Assembly: GCA_964403185.1 (NCBI GenBank)
Contig: CAYOFK010000078.1
Coordinates: forward strand, 1 to 14,065
Source of the DNA: CAYOFK01 sp964403185
Lineage (GTDB): Bacteria > Bacteroidota > Bacteroidia > Bacteroidales > VadinHA17
Direction of reading: 5' to 3'
DNA: 14,065 nt
The notes beneath the pieces were generated by a model that worked only from the letters and a program-made list of their open reading frames with translations, did no database searches and was not told the origin of the DNA. Both the position numbers and the translations under genes were made by a program. This document shows positions 1 to 6,590 of the stretch, piece by piece. Numbering within the stretch: the stretch's first letter is position 1; each line of letters begins with the position of its first letter.

Positions 1-55
1 GCTTAGCGGATGTTCAAAAGCGCTTAGCGGATGTTCAAAAGCGCTTAGCGGATGT
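1..55. repeat. 21-bp tandem repeat, two full copies and a partial third
   Basis: The unit GCTTAGCGGATGTTCAAAAG plus a final C occurs at 1-21 and 22-42. The first 13 bases recur at 43-55 before the sequence diverges. The array touches the window edge, so the true copy number is unknown. The period is a multiple of three, and two forward frames stay open through it, ending at TGA 113-115 and TGA 132-134. It could therefore be the tail of a gene entering from the left, but neither reading resembles a protein I know. It is not a CRISPR array because there are no spacers. Confidence 0.85.
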
Positions 56-181
56 ACTAAACGGCCTTCCGAAAAGAAACGAATTCTATTTCACAATCCC
101 GGTTTACGGGACTGATAAAAAATGTTTGTTTTGAAACACTGTAACAATTCAGCAATCTGTCCCTATAATCATACCAGCATA

Positions 182-790
182 CTAAATCACCCCTGCATCT
201 ATCATAAGTACTATTTGTTCGATCATAGCATCTTCACCGGCCGGGTCGTATTCCATTTTCAGGTTGGAACCAAAGATGCGTGCAACCGTTTGCCAGAAAC
301 CGGCAAAAAACGTCCCCTTGTATTCCTTAAGCCAGATATAGGAAGAGGCCCCGGTTTCGCGATCAATCAGCTTAAGCAGAATCTTCCCCTGGGTAAATGT
401 CATGTGGCGAATATCATTCTCAAAGTTTTCCATCAATTCGTCCTGTAAATCACGAATATATTTCCTCTGTTCATGTTCATCCGTGATCAGGGCAAGATCA
501 TCATCCACTTCATCCAGTTTGAGTTTCACAAATTTCGCATAGGGATATACCTTTTTCACATAGCGGGTCAGCCGGGTGTATTGCCTGTAATGTTTTCTTG
601 ATGTAAACTTTGGCGGTGCGAGGATCTGTACTTCCTTCATTGTGATCAGAGGCATGGTGTCCCCATTCCGGATAGTAACGGGTAACACAGACAGGGTTTT
701 CGTATTCAGGGTATCTGTGCCGGTTGTTTCCTGGGCTGAGACCATCACCGTAAAAAACGTGAGCAGCACTATGCAAATCCTGTTTTTCAT
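182..790 (-). CDS. DUF4294 family secreted protein
   Basis: The 202-residue product matches the DUF4294 family, which I know only from Bacteroidetes and whose function is not established. Residues 1-19 form a hydrophobic signal peptide with a probable cleavage site after VSA, so the mature protein should be periplasmic or envelope-associated. Family-like features are the GDTMPLITMKEVQI stretch (about 43-56), a basic helix leading into YPYAK (82-86), a charged helical region (about 87-125), and the conserved core with GKILLKLIDRETG (about 135-147), FWQ (165-167) and YDPAGED (181-187). The gene is transcribed alone, leftward, away from the DUF3267 gene. The start ATG has no clear ribosome binding site, as is usual in this phylum. 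A possible -7 box lies about 50 bp upstream. Family assignment is fairly sure; function is unknown. Confidence 0.88.
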   Translation of the reverse strand: MKNRICIVLLTFFTVMVSAQETTGTDTLNTKTLSVLPVTIRNGDTMPLITMKEVQILAPPKFTSRKHYRQYTRLTRYVKKVYPYAKFVKLKLDEVDDDLALITDEHEQRKYIRDLQDELMENFENDIRHMTFTQGKILLKLIDRETGASSYIWLKEYKGTFFAGFWQTVARIFGSNLKMEYDPAGEDAMIEQIVLMIDAGVI

Positions 791-839
791 TCTTCGTATC
801 CCATATCTTCAGTGAACAATTAACATGCCAACCCTGTAA

Positions 840-847
840 CAAAATTA
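840..847 (-). promoter_or_regulatory. candidate Bacteroidetes -7 box for the DUF4294 gene
   Basis: Read on the minus strand this is TAATTTTG, an exact match to the Bacteroidetes -7 consensus TAnnTTTG. It lies 50 bp before the DUF4294 start codon. I see no good TTTG -33 element at the expected distance, so the call rests on the box and its position only. Confidence 0.4.
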
Positions 848-970
848 CTCATTCTTATCCATATTCATAATTTCCCGGATCATCCGGTCCCCGCGGTTAT
901 GAATCGAATATGATTGTTTTACCTGAGATGAATTGCTGCCGAACAGGATTAATGCTCAGGAAAAAGTATC

Positions 971-990
971 TTTAAACCTGTTTAAACCTG
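971..990. repeat. 10-bp tandem duplication just upstream of the DUF3267 gene
   Basis: TTTAAACCTG occurs twice without a gap, at 971-980 and 981-990, ending 17 bp before the ATG at 1008. The position would suit an operator or 5' untranslated element, but it may be a chance slippage duplication. No promoter matching TAnnTTTG exactly was found in this 217-bp spacer. Confidence 0.6.
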
Positions 991-1007
991 ATAGCAAAAC
1001 GGAATAA

Positions 1008-1646
1008 ATGACCATCGGGGAATTAGAAAACACCGAAGAGTATGATCTAAAGGAGGAATTAACCTATACGGATGTAGTTCCATTTGTGATGCGTAATATC
1101 AAAAGGAAGAATCTCGCCACCTATGCCTATTATTCAATTAATTTTTTTTTCCTTCTGGTTTTCTTGTTCATGGCAGAACGGGGCGTAAAGCTGAATCTTT
1201 TTGGATGGGGAACAGTAGTTGTCTGCTTTTTCACAGGCCTGATCATCATTCCCATTCCCCTGGTCCCTGTTCATGAATTAATACATGCGGCTGTGTACCG
1301 GTTGTTTGGTGCACGTAACCTGCGTTTTGGAATGAACCGTTCTCAATACTTTTTTTATGTTGCTGCCGACCGGCATGTGACAGGATTTGTACCCCTGCTT
1401 TTCATTGCCCTGGCGCCTTTTATGGTCCTGAGTACCGGAATGATGGTCGCATTCTCCCTCATCAATACCCCCGTTGCATTGGCTGTTCTTGCCGGTGTTT
1501 TTTCTCATGGCATTATGTGTATCGGCGATTTTGCCATGTTGAGCTACTTTCTGGATGAAGGGCCGGAGAATCTGTACACCTTCGATAAAGTAGAAGAACA
1601 AAAAGCGTATTTTTTTAAAAGAAGGAAAGTGATCAATGATCAGTGA
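1008..1646 (+). CDS. DUF3267 family membrane protein, putative zincin metallopeptidase
   Basis: The 212-residue protein has about four hydrophobic segments (near residues 40-58, 63-88, 122-150 and 152-180). Between the second and third it carries an HExxH zinc-binding motif, H89-E90-L-I-H93, in the context VPVHELIHAAVYRLFGA. That arrangement fits DUF3267, described as putative zincin peptidases of the inner membrane. The two histidines would bind zinc and E90 would activate water; the substrate is unknown. A possible third ligand is not evident to me. The N-terminus is acidic and cytoplasmic-looking, and the C-terminus is basic. The gene lies 127 bp upstream of folA on the same strand, too far to assume co-transcription. 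The ATG at 1008 is chosen because it follows the hydrophilic leader and keeps the full domain; no Shine-Dalgarno sequence is visible. Confidence 0.8.
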   Translation: MTIGELENTEEYDLKEELTYTDVVPFVMRNIKRKNLATYAYYSINFFFLLVFLFMAERGVKLNLFGWGTVVVCFFTGLIIIPIPLVPVHELIHAAVYRLFGARNLRFGMNRSQYFFYVAADRHVTGFVPLLFIALAPFMVLSTGMMVAFSLINTPVALAVLAGVFSHGIMCIGDFAMLSYFLDEGPENLYTFDKVEEQKAYFFKRRKVINDQ

Positions 1647-1773
1647 TACAAAAATTCCAATATCCAAATAAATCACAATTTTCAGTTTTCAAATCTTATC
1701 TTTATGGCGTAACCAAACCAGGTCATATATAGGATCGTTCAGGGAAGCCACTTTAAATTCAGAATGAAGCAGG

Positions 1774-2274
1774 ATGATCGTATCCCAGATTGCAGCCATG
1801 TCAAGGAACAGGGTGATTGGAAAAAACAATCGTCTGCCCTGGAACATGCCCGATGACCTGGCATATTTTTTCAGAAAAACCAGGGGACGGCATATCATCA
1901 TGGGGCGCAATAACTATGAGGCCAATGGAAAGGCCCTTCCCGGAAGGATCAATATCGTTATTACCGGAAAGAAAACCTATAATGCACCGGCCTGTATTGT
2001 GGTGAGCAGCATTGATGACGCCCTGGAATATGCCAGGAACCACGGAGAAACTGAAGCTTTTATTGTGGGGGGTGGTGAACTGTATAGATCCACCCTGGAT
2101 CTGGCAGACCGGATATATCTGACTCTTATCGATACTGAAATGGAGGGGGATGTGTATTTTCCGGAATTTGATCTGAAGCTGTGGAAACAGGTGAGTGAAG
2201 AAAAGCACAGGGCTGATGACCGGAATCCATATGATTTCACTTATTTTGTATATGAGAAAATTAACCAGAATTGA
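1774..2274 (+). CDS. folA: dihydrofolate reductase
   Basis: This enzyme reduces 7,8-dihydrofolate to tetrahydrofolate with NADPH, sustaining thymidylate, purine and methionine synthesis in the cytoplasm. At 166 residues it has the usual bacterial length. The E. coli signatures can be followed: IAAMSRNRVIG at the N-terminus, LPWN at 21-24, the catalytic acid D28 (E. coli D27), MGR at 43-45, LPGR with the folate-binding arginine R58, the VGGGELY nucleotide-binding turn, YLTLID, GDVYFPEF and a C-terminal FVYEK strand. The residue at the MGRxT threonine (E. coli T46) is N47, discussed as a finding. The start ATG follows GAAGCAGG, a weak Shine-Dalgarno-like stretch. The stop overlaps a TTG that could start the next gene, so co-translation with the ThuA-like gene is likely. 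No thyA is present nearby. Confidence 0.95.
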   Translation: MIVSQIAAMSRNRVIGKNNRLPWNMPDDLAYFFRKTRGRHIIMGRNNYEANGKALPGRINIVITGKKTYNAPACIVVSSIDDALEYARNHGETEAFIVGGGELYRSTLDLADRIYLTLIDTEMEGDVYFPEFDLKLWKQVSEEKHRADDRNPYDFTYFVYEKINQN

Positions 2275-2279
2275 ATAAA

Positions 2280-3104
2280 ATGAAGAAGCCTGACATATCC
2301 CGGAGGGGATTTCTTGGCAAACTTACGATGGCCGGAGCCGGATCGTTGATGATCCCCCAAATGAGTTTCCCGGCAACACCCGGGATCCCTTTACCAAAAA
2401 CATTAAAAGGGAAAAAGATATTAATGGTCTGGGGGGGCTGGGAAGGACATCAGCCAAAACAATGTGTGGATATTTTTGATCCCTGGATCAGGTCACTGGA
2501 TGGTGATCTGACAGTTTCCGGTACCTTGGATGCTTATCTTGACAAGCCCATGATGGAACGGGTTGACCTGATCATACAGATATGGACGAGCGGACAGATC
2601 ACAGGCGAACAGGAAAAAGCCTTGCTTAAGGCGGTCCGCAATGGCGCCGGCCTGGCCGGCTGGCATGGCGGCCTGGGCGATTCATTCAGGAACAATACGG
2701 GCTACCAGTTCATGGTTGGCGGCCAATGGGTGGCCCATCCCGGCGGCGTGATACCCTATGTGGTGCATGTTGTTGATCCTGCAGACCCTGTGACGCTGGG
2801 CATCTCAGATTTCAACATGCATTCTGAACAATATTACCTCCATGTTGATCCGAATATGAAGGTGCTTGCAACAACCACCTTCAGCGGCAAACATTCCCCA
2901 TGGATCGACGGATGTGTGATTCCGGTGATCTGGAAGAAAACCTACGGCAAGGGGCGGGTGTTTTACTCTTCCCTGGGACATCAGGCCAAAGATTTTGAGG
3001 TTCCTGAAGCCCTTGAAACCATGAAACGGGGCATACTGTGGGCCTCGGAAAGCAGGTATGCACCAAAAGAACCCTGGGTGCATCCGGTTTACTCCGGGGC
3101 GTAA
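2280..3104 (+). CDS. ThuA-like domain protein with Tat signal
   Basis: The 274-residue protein starts with a twin-arginine signal, SRRGFLG at residues 7-13, followed by a hydrophobic stretch, so it should be exported folded. The rest looks like the ThuA fold, a class-I glutamine-amidotransferase-like alpha/beta domain first described in trehalose-utilisation loci: a first strand KKILMVWGGWEGH, a VDLIIQIWTSGQI strand, a GLAGWHGG turn, a conserved FNMHSEQYYLHVD segment and a GKGRVFYSSLGHQ segment near the C-terminus. Its substrate is not known. Secreted ThuA proteins are often linked to carbohydrate degradation in Bacteroidetes, but no sugar-degradation gene lies directly beside this one. I chose the ATG at 2280; an in-frame TTG at 2271 overlaps the folA stop and would add three residues. 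It is probably co-transcribed with folA and the 26-bp-downstream lipoprotein gene. Confidence 0.85.
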   Translation: MKKPDISRRGFLGKLTMAGAGSLMIPQMSFPATPGIPLPKTLKGKKILMVWGGWEGHQPKQCVDIFDPWIRSLDGDLTVSGTLDAYLDKPMMERVDLIIQIWTSGQITGEQEKALLKAVRNGAGLAGWHGGLGDSFRNNTGYQFMVGGQWVAHPGGVIPYVVHVVDPADPVTLGISDFNMHSEQYYLHVDPNMKVLATTTFSGKHSPWIDGCVIPVIWKKTYGKGRVFYSSLGHQAKDFEVPEALETMKRGILWASESRYAPKEPWVHPVYSGA

Positions 3105-3130
3105 TGTAACTGTTAACCAGACCAATACGG

Positions 3131-6100
3131 ATGAGACGATTTCAAATTCCTGCGATTTTCTTATGGATTTTTCTTTTAGTTGCAGGAGGCTGTAAGGTTA
3201 AAGATATCGTACGGTTTAAAACCCTGCCGGAAACGCCCATCCCTGAAATAAAGGAGGAATTACGAGGGATTTGGGTGACCCGTTTTGACTGGGTGGATGC
3301 CGATCCGGAGTTGTGTAAGGACCGGATCAAAAGAATTTTTAAAAACATTGAAGACACCCGTTTCAATGCCGTGTTTTTTCAGGTTCGCGGGCAGGCAGAA
3401 ACCCTCTATCCTTCGCCGTTTGAACCATGGTCGGTTTTATTTGACTATAGGGACCCCGGTTTTGATCCGCTGAACCTTGCCATAGAGGAAGCGCATAAAT
3501 ATGGACTGAAATTCTATGCTTATGTAAACCTGCTTCCTCTGTGGGGAAGCGAACAACCCCCTGCCGACTCCAGCCACCTGTATTTCAAACACGGGCCTGG
3601 CGCTATGCCTGATGATTCCTGGGTGTGCTATGACGTTACCGGCAATCCTATGGCTTTAAATGAATATTATTATTTAAATCCGGCCCTGCCGGCTGTGAAA
3701 AGTTACCTGAAAAAGGTGGTGGTTCACCTGGTTTCAAATTACGATCTGGACGGGATCCATTTCGACAGGATCCGCTACCCGGGGCCGGAATACCTTTATG
3801 ATCCCTGGTCGGTTAAACACTTTCTTTCAGACAGCACTTCATTTGGCTGGTCGCGCCCGGAATGGGCCCGGCAACAACTGACAGACCTGGTAGAAGATGT
3901 GGTTGCTGAAGCATTGCTCTATAAACCATACCTTTCAGTTTCGGCAGCCACCTGGGGCCTGTACCGTACCGATGATATAAAAAACTATACGCATTTCAGG
4001 TCGGGCTACGAACACTATTACCAGGATGCCATTGCCTGGCTCGACCGGGGCATTATGGACTTTATTGTTCCCATGATCTATTGGGATATATACGATCCCA
4101 CACCCAATTTCCATGAACTGTGGTCCGATTTTAAAGTCCGGTCGGACGAATCCCGGAACATCTTTCCCGGATTGATCGTCAGGGATGGCTGGCTGCGGGA
4201 CGGAGAAACAGCCAGCCAAATACACTTCATTCGAAAAAATACCGGTTTCGGACATGTTCTGTTTTCATACAGGGCCATTGAAGGACCCGGAAGTGACATC
4301 CTGAAAAACATTTTATATCCGAATAAGGTTCCCGTTCCGGACCATCTTTACCGGCGTCCGGCCAACCAGGTTTTTTCCATCTCTTTTCCTGCTGCATTTT
4401 TTCCTGACGGAGAGAATGTTATCGCATCGGTAAAGGGCATCCACAGATATCATTTACCGGACCAGGATGGGAAGGTGGATTTTATTTTTCCCATGAAACC
4501 TGACACCTTGAAAATCCTGGCCGGAGGACAAAGCTATTCCCTGGTGACGGATGACTGGGCTCCTCCGTTTAGATTTTTCCTTGATGAAAACAACCGGATA
4601 AGCAAATCAAAGCCCCTTATTGAGTACCGGGGGAGCCTGGCACGGACCGTTTCAAATCCTGTTTATTACCCGCTGTTTAAAACGGCTTACCCGGCATTTG
4701 TTGAAATTAATAACACAGCTGTAAAAGTCTACAAAACAGGTGTTTTCTTTGATGAAATAAGCCTGAAAGAAGGTCCCAACAGAATACGGGCAGGTGTGAT
4801 CTCAAAAGACACACTCAGTACTTTTTATGAGCATGAAATTGTGTATGAAAAACCCACTCCCGGAAAATCATTACCCCTTTGGATTGATGAGCAATCAATA
4901 GCTCCCTCAGCGGATCATACGCTGTTGCCCGGGGATGTTGTCAGGATACAATTCAATGGTTCCAGGGGTCAGGCAGCCAGTCTGGTATTGAAGCCAGGAG
5001 GAAGAGAGATCAAGTTCTCAAGGTATGATTTTAACGATTACAGCAGCTATCAGACAGATCTGCCATTCAGGATCTTAAATCCCGGCATTACCGCAACCAT
5101 ACGTTTGCACTCTCCTGGACAAAATTCCGCTCTTGAAATACCTGTGAATGCCAAACTGAATGTCCTGAATAGCGATGGATTTCCCATGATAAAGACCTCT
5201 CAAAGAAATGCACCACTGGAATACAGCCTCGGTCCCATCAGATTGGGCAGCCCGGTGATAGCGGAATATGATACGGGTATAGTAATGAAAGTCAATGGGA
5301 TTATTGGGGACTACTTCCGCGTGGAGTTAGATCGTGTAACCGGCGGGTATATTCATAGCCGGTATGTGGAAAGATTGCCTGAAGGAACAGTGAGACCCGG
5401 TTATTTTGTTCAGGCAGTAACCAGTTCCCCTTCAGCAAAGGCAGACATCATAAATATTCCCTTCCCGGAACCGGTTCCCTATGCTGTGTTCCCCGATCCT
5501 GAGAATAAGCGGATCAGGATTTCACTGTTTGGGGTTCAATCAAGCAGCACCTGGAACGTTCATAAGACCTACCTGAAGTATATTGACCGTATCACCTGGG
5601 AGCAGGTCACACCTGAAACCTACCAGGTGATCCTTCATCTGAATACTTCAAAGATCTGGGGATATACGCTGAAAGCGAAGGGTTCTGTACTTGAATTCAG
5701 GTTAAATCATGCCCCGGATCGTACTCTGGCGGATAGTCTTCAGCCATTCAGGGGGTTAAAGATTGCCATTGAGGCCGGCCATGGGGGAACCAGTACCGGC
5801 GCCCGGGGACTCTCCGGAATGCTTGAAAAGGACATCAATCTGGACCTGGCCCTTCGCCTTGAACAAATTTGTAAACGTTCCGGTGTTGAGGTTCTTCAGG
5901 TGCGCGATTCGGATAAAACCATGTCCCTGGACCGGAAACGTGCCATTATTGAAGCCTCTGATGCACATTTATTGGTGTCTGTTCATGCAAATTCAGGAAA
6001 TACCAGTCGCGGTTACCTCAGGGTAGCAGGGACCAGCACTTATTATCATAACCCATTCTGGGCACCTTTTGCCAATCTGGTTTATGACCGGCTACTGGAT

Positions 6101-6307
6101 CTGGATCTGGATGAGTTTGGGGTGGTCGGGTCTTTCAATTACAAAGTTACAAGGATGTCATCGCGTCCTGCCATCCTTGTTGAACAGGCCTTTATGAGCC
6201 ATGCCGAAGATGAGGAAAAACTGTACTCGGAAGAATTCCGCCAGGCAATGGCAGAGAAGATATTTGAAGGGATTATTGACTATCTGCAATATATGTACCG
6301 GGAATGA
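3131..6307 (+). CDS. lipoprotein fusing GHL10 glycosidase and N-acetylmuramoyl-L-alanine amidase (Amidase_3)
   Basis: This 1058-residue protein is probably a two-domain peptidoglycan hydrolase. A signal peptide ends in a lipobox-like AGGC with C21 as lipidation site. Residues about 43-385 match GHL10/DUF187 (family of E. coli DigH): RGIWVT near 45, GIHFDRIRYP with D212, SAATWG and an IMDFIVPMIYW strand. Residues about 390-690 look like beta-sandwich linkers, one resembling an Ig-like module near 515-570. Residues about 695-755 look SH3-like, and 780-870 resemble an AMIN-type beta domain. Residues about 873-1055 are Amidase_3: AGHGG with H884, LEKD with E899, SVHAN with H952 as the three zinc ligands, and LVEQ with E1018 as catalytic glutamate. 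All key amidase residues are present. Amidase_3 enzymes cut the lactyl-peptide bond; GHL10 enzymes cut glycan. Inter-domain boundaries are approximate. It is the last gene of the folA group. Confidence 0.9.
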   Translation: MRRFQIPAIFLWIFLLVAGGCKVKDIVRFKTLPETPIPEIKEELRGIWVTRFDWVDADPELCKDRIKRIFKNIEDTRFNAVFFQVRGQAETLYPSPFEPWSVLFDYRDPGFDPLNLAIEEAHKYGLKFYAYVNLLPLWGSEQPPADSSHLYFKHGPGAMPDDSWVCYDVTGNPMALNEYYYLNPALPAVKSYLKKVVVHLVSNYDLDGIHFDRIRYPGPEYLYDPWSVKHFLSDSTSFGWSRPEWARQQLTDLVEDVVAEALLYKPYLSVSAATWGLYRTDDIKNYTHFRSGYEHYYQDAIAWLDRGIMDFIVPMIYWDIYDPTPNFHELWSDFKVRSDESRNIFPGLIVRDGWLRDGETASQIHFIRKNTGFGHVLFSYRAIEGPGSDILKNILYPNKVPVPDHLYRRPANQVFSISFPAAFFPDGENVIASVKGIHRYHLPDQDGKVDFIFPMKPDTLKILAGGQSYSLVTDDWAPPFRFFLDENNRISKSKPLIEYRGSLARTVSNPVYYPLFKTAYPAFVEINNTAVKVYKTGVFFDEISLKEGPNRIRAGVISKDTLSTFYEHEIVYEKPTPGKSLPLWIDEQSIAPSADHTLLPGDVVRIQFNGSRGQAASLVLKPGGREIKFSRYDFNDYSSYQTDLPFRILNPGITATIRLHSPGQNSALEIPVNAKLNVLNSDGFPMIKTSQRNAPLEYSLGPIRLGSPVIAEYDTGIVMKVNGIIGDYFRVELDRVTGGYIHSRYVERLPEGTVRPGYFVQAVTSSPSAKADIINIPFPEPVPYAVFPDPENKRIRISLFGVQSSSTWNVHKTYLKYIDRITWEQVTPETYQVILHLNTSKIWGYTLKAKGSVLEFRLNHAPDRTLADSLQPFRGLKIAIEAGHGGTSTGARGLSGMLEKDINLDLALRLEQICKRSGVEVLQVRDSDKTMSLDRKRAIIEASDAHLLVSVHANSGNTSRGYLRVAGTSTYYHNPFWAPFANLVYDRLLDLDLDEFGVVGSFNYKVTRMSSRPAILVEQAFMSHAEDEEKLYSEEFRQAMAEKIFEGIIDYLQYMYRE

Positions 6308-6590
6308 TCGCTCTGCAAAAGCTTTGCATGTGAAGCAAGTCACGCGGTTACTCATTATTTATAATGAAAATATTCAGGTATGTTACTATTATGTCACCCT
6401 GAGACTATAGGGATAATCCTATTTGTTAACCATCTGCTATTCCGGGCGGTCGTGATACTGAGCAGCCCACAACCTGGCCCCGGCCTGGAGTCCGGGTTAT
6501 GAATATGCTGTTTGCAGTTAGCCTCACCCTTAGCCGGACACCGGCCTTGCCACCCTTAGCCGGAGCCTGCCGTGATTCAGGCAATGCGAA
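6308..6590. other. convergent spacer with repeats, no gene seen
   Basis: This 283-bp gap separates the ends of the amidase fusion and the MATE gene. A small AT-rich hairpin, TGCAAA at 6314-6319 with TTTGCA at 6323-6328, lies just after the fusion stop but lacks a T-run. GCCTG at 6565-6569 pairs with CAGGC at 6578-6582 close to the MATE stop. The remainder contains the direct repeat at 6525-6564 and two isolated CTGAG words. No convincing open reading frame or RNA gene was seen. Confidence 0.6.
6525..6564. repeat. 14-bp direct repeat, period 26, member of an interspersed intergenic motif
   Basis: CACCCTTAGCCGGA occurs exactly at 6525-6538 and 6551-6564. The surrounding sequence, GCCT before and GGAGCC after the second copy, recurs in degenerate form at 8126-8151 and 13008-13031, both intergenic. 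Confidence 0.75.

Noticed and set aside
1..55. CRISPR array
   Set aside because: Repeats abut directly with no spacers, and no cas gene is present.
97..111. TCCCG/CGGGA hairpin as terminator of the DUF4294 gene
   Set aside because: The stem is only 5 bp, it lies about 70 bp past the stop, and on the minus strand the T-run precedes rather than follows it.
510..842. 110-residue minus-strand open frame overlapping the DUF4294 gene
   Set aside because: It overlaps a recognised family member in another frame and its translation resembles no protein family.
1049..1061. Shine-Dalgarno-like AAAGGAGGAATTA inside the DUF3267 gene, repeated at 3250-3262 inside the fusion gene
   Set aside because: Both encode the amino acids KEEL in frame, no suitable in-frame start follows at the right distance, and Bacteroidetes rarely rely on such sites. 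The match is a codon coincidence.
1697..1704. TATCTTTA as -7 box for folA (also at 967-974 before the DUF3267 gene)
   Set aside because: The last base departs from TAnnTTTG, and no TTTG lies at the right distance in either place.
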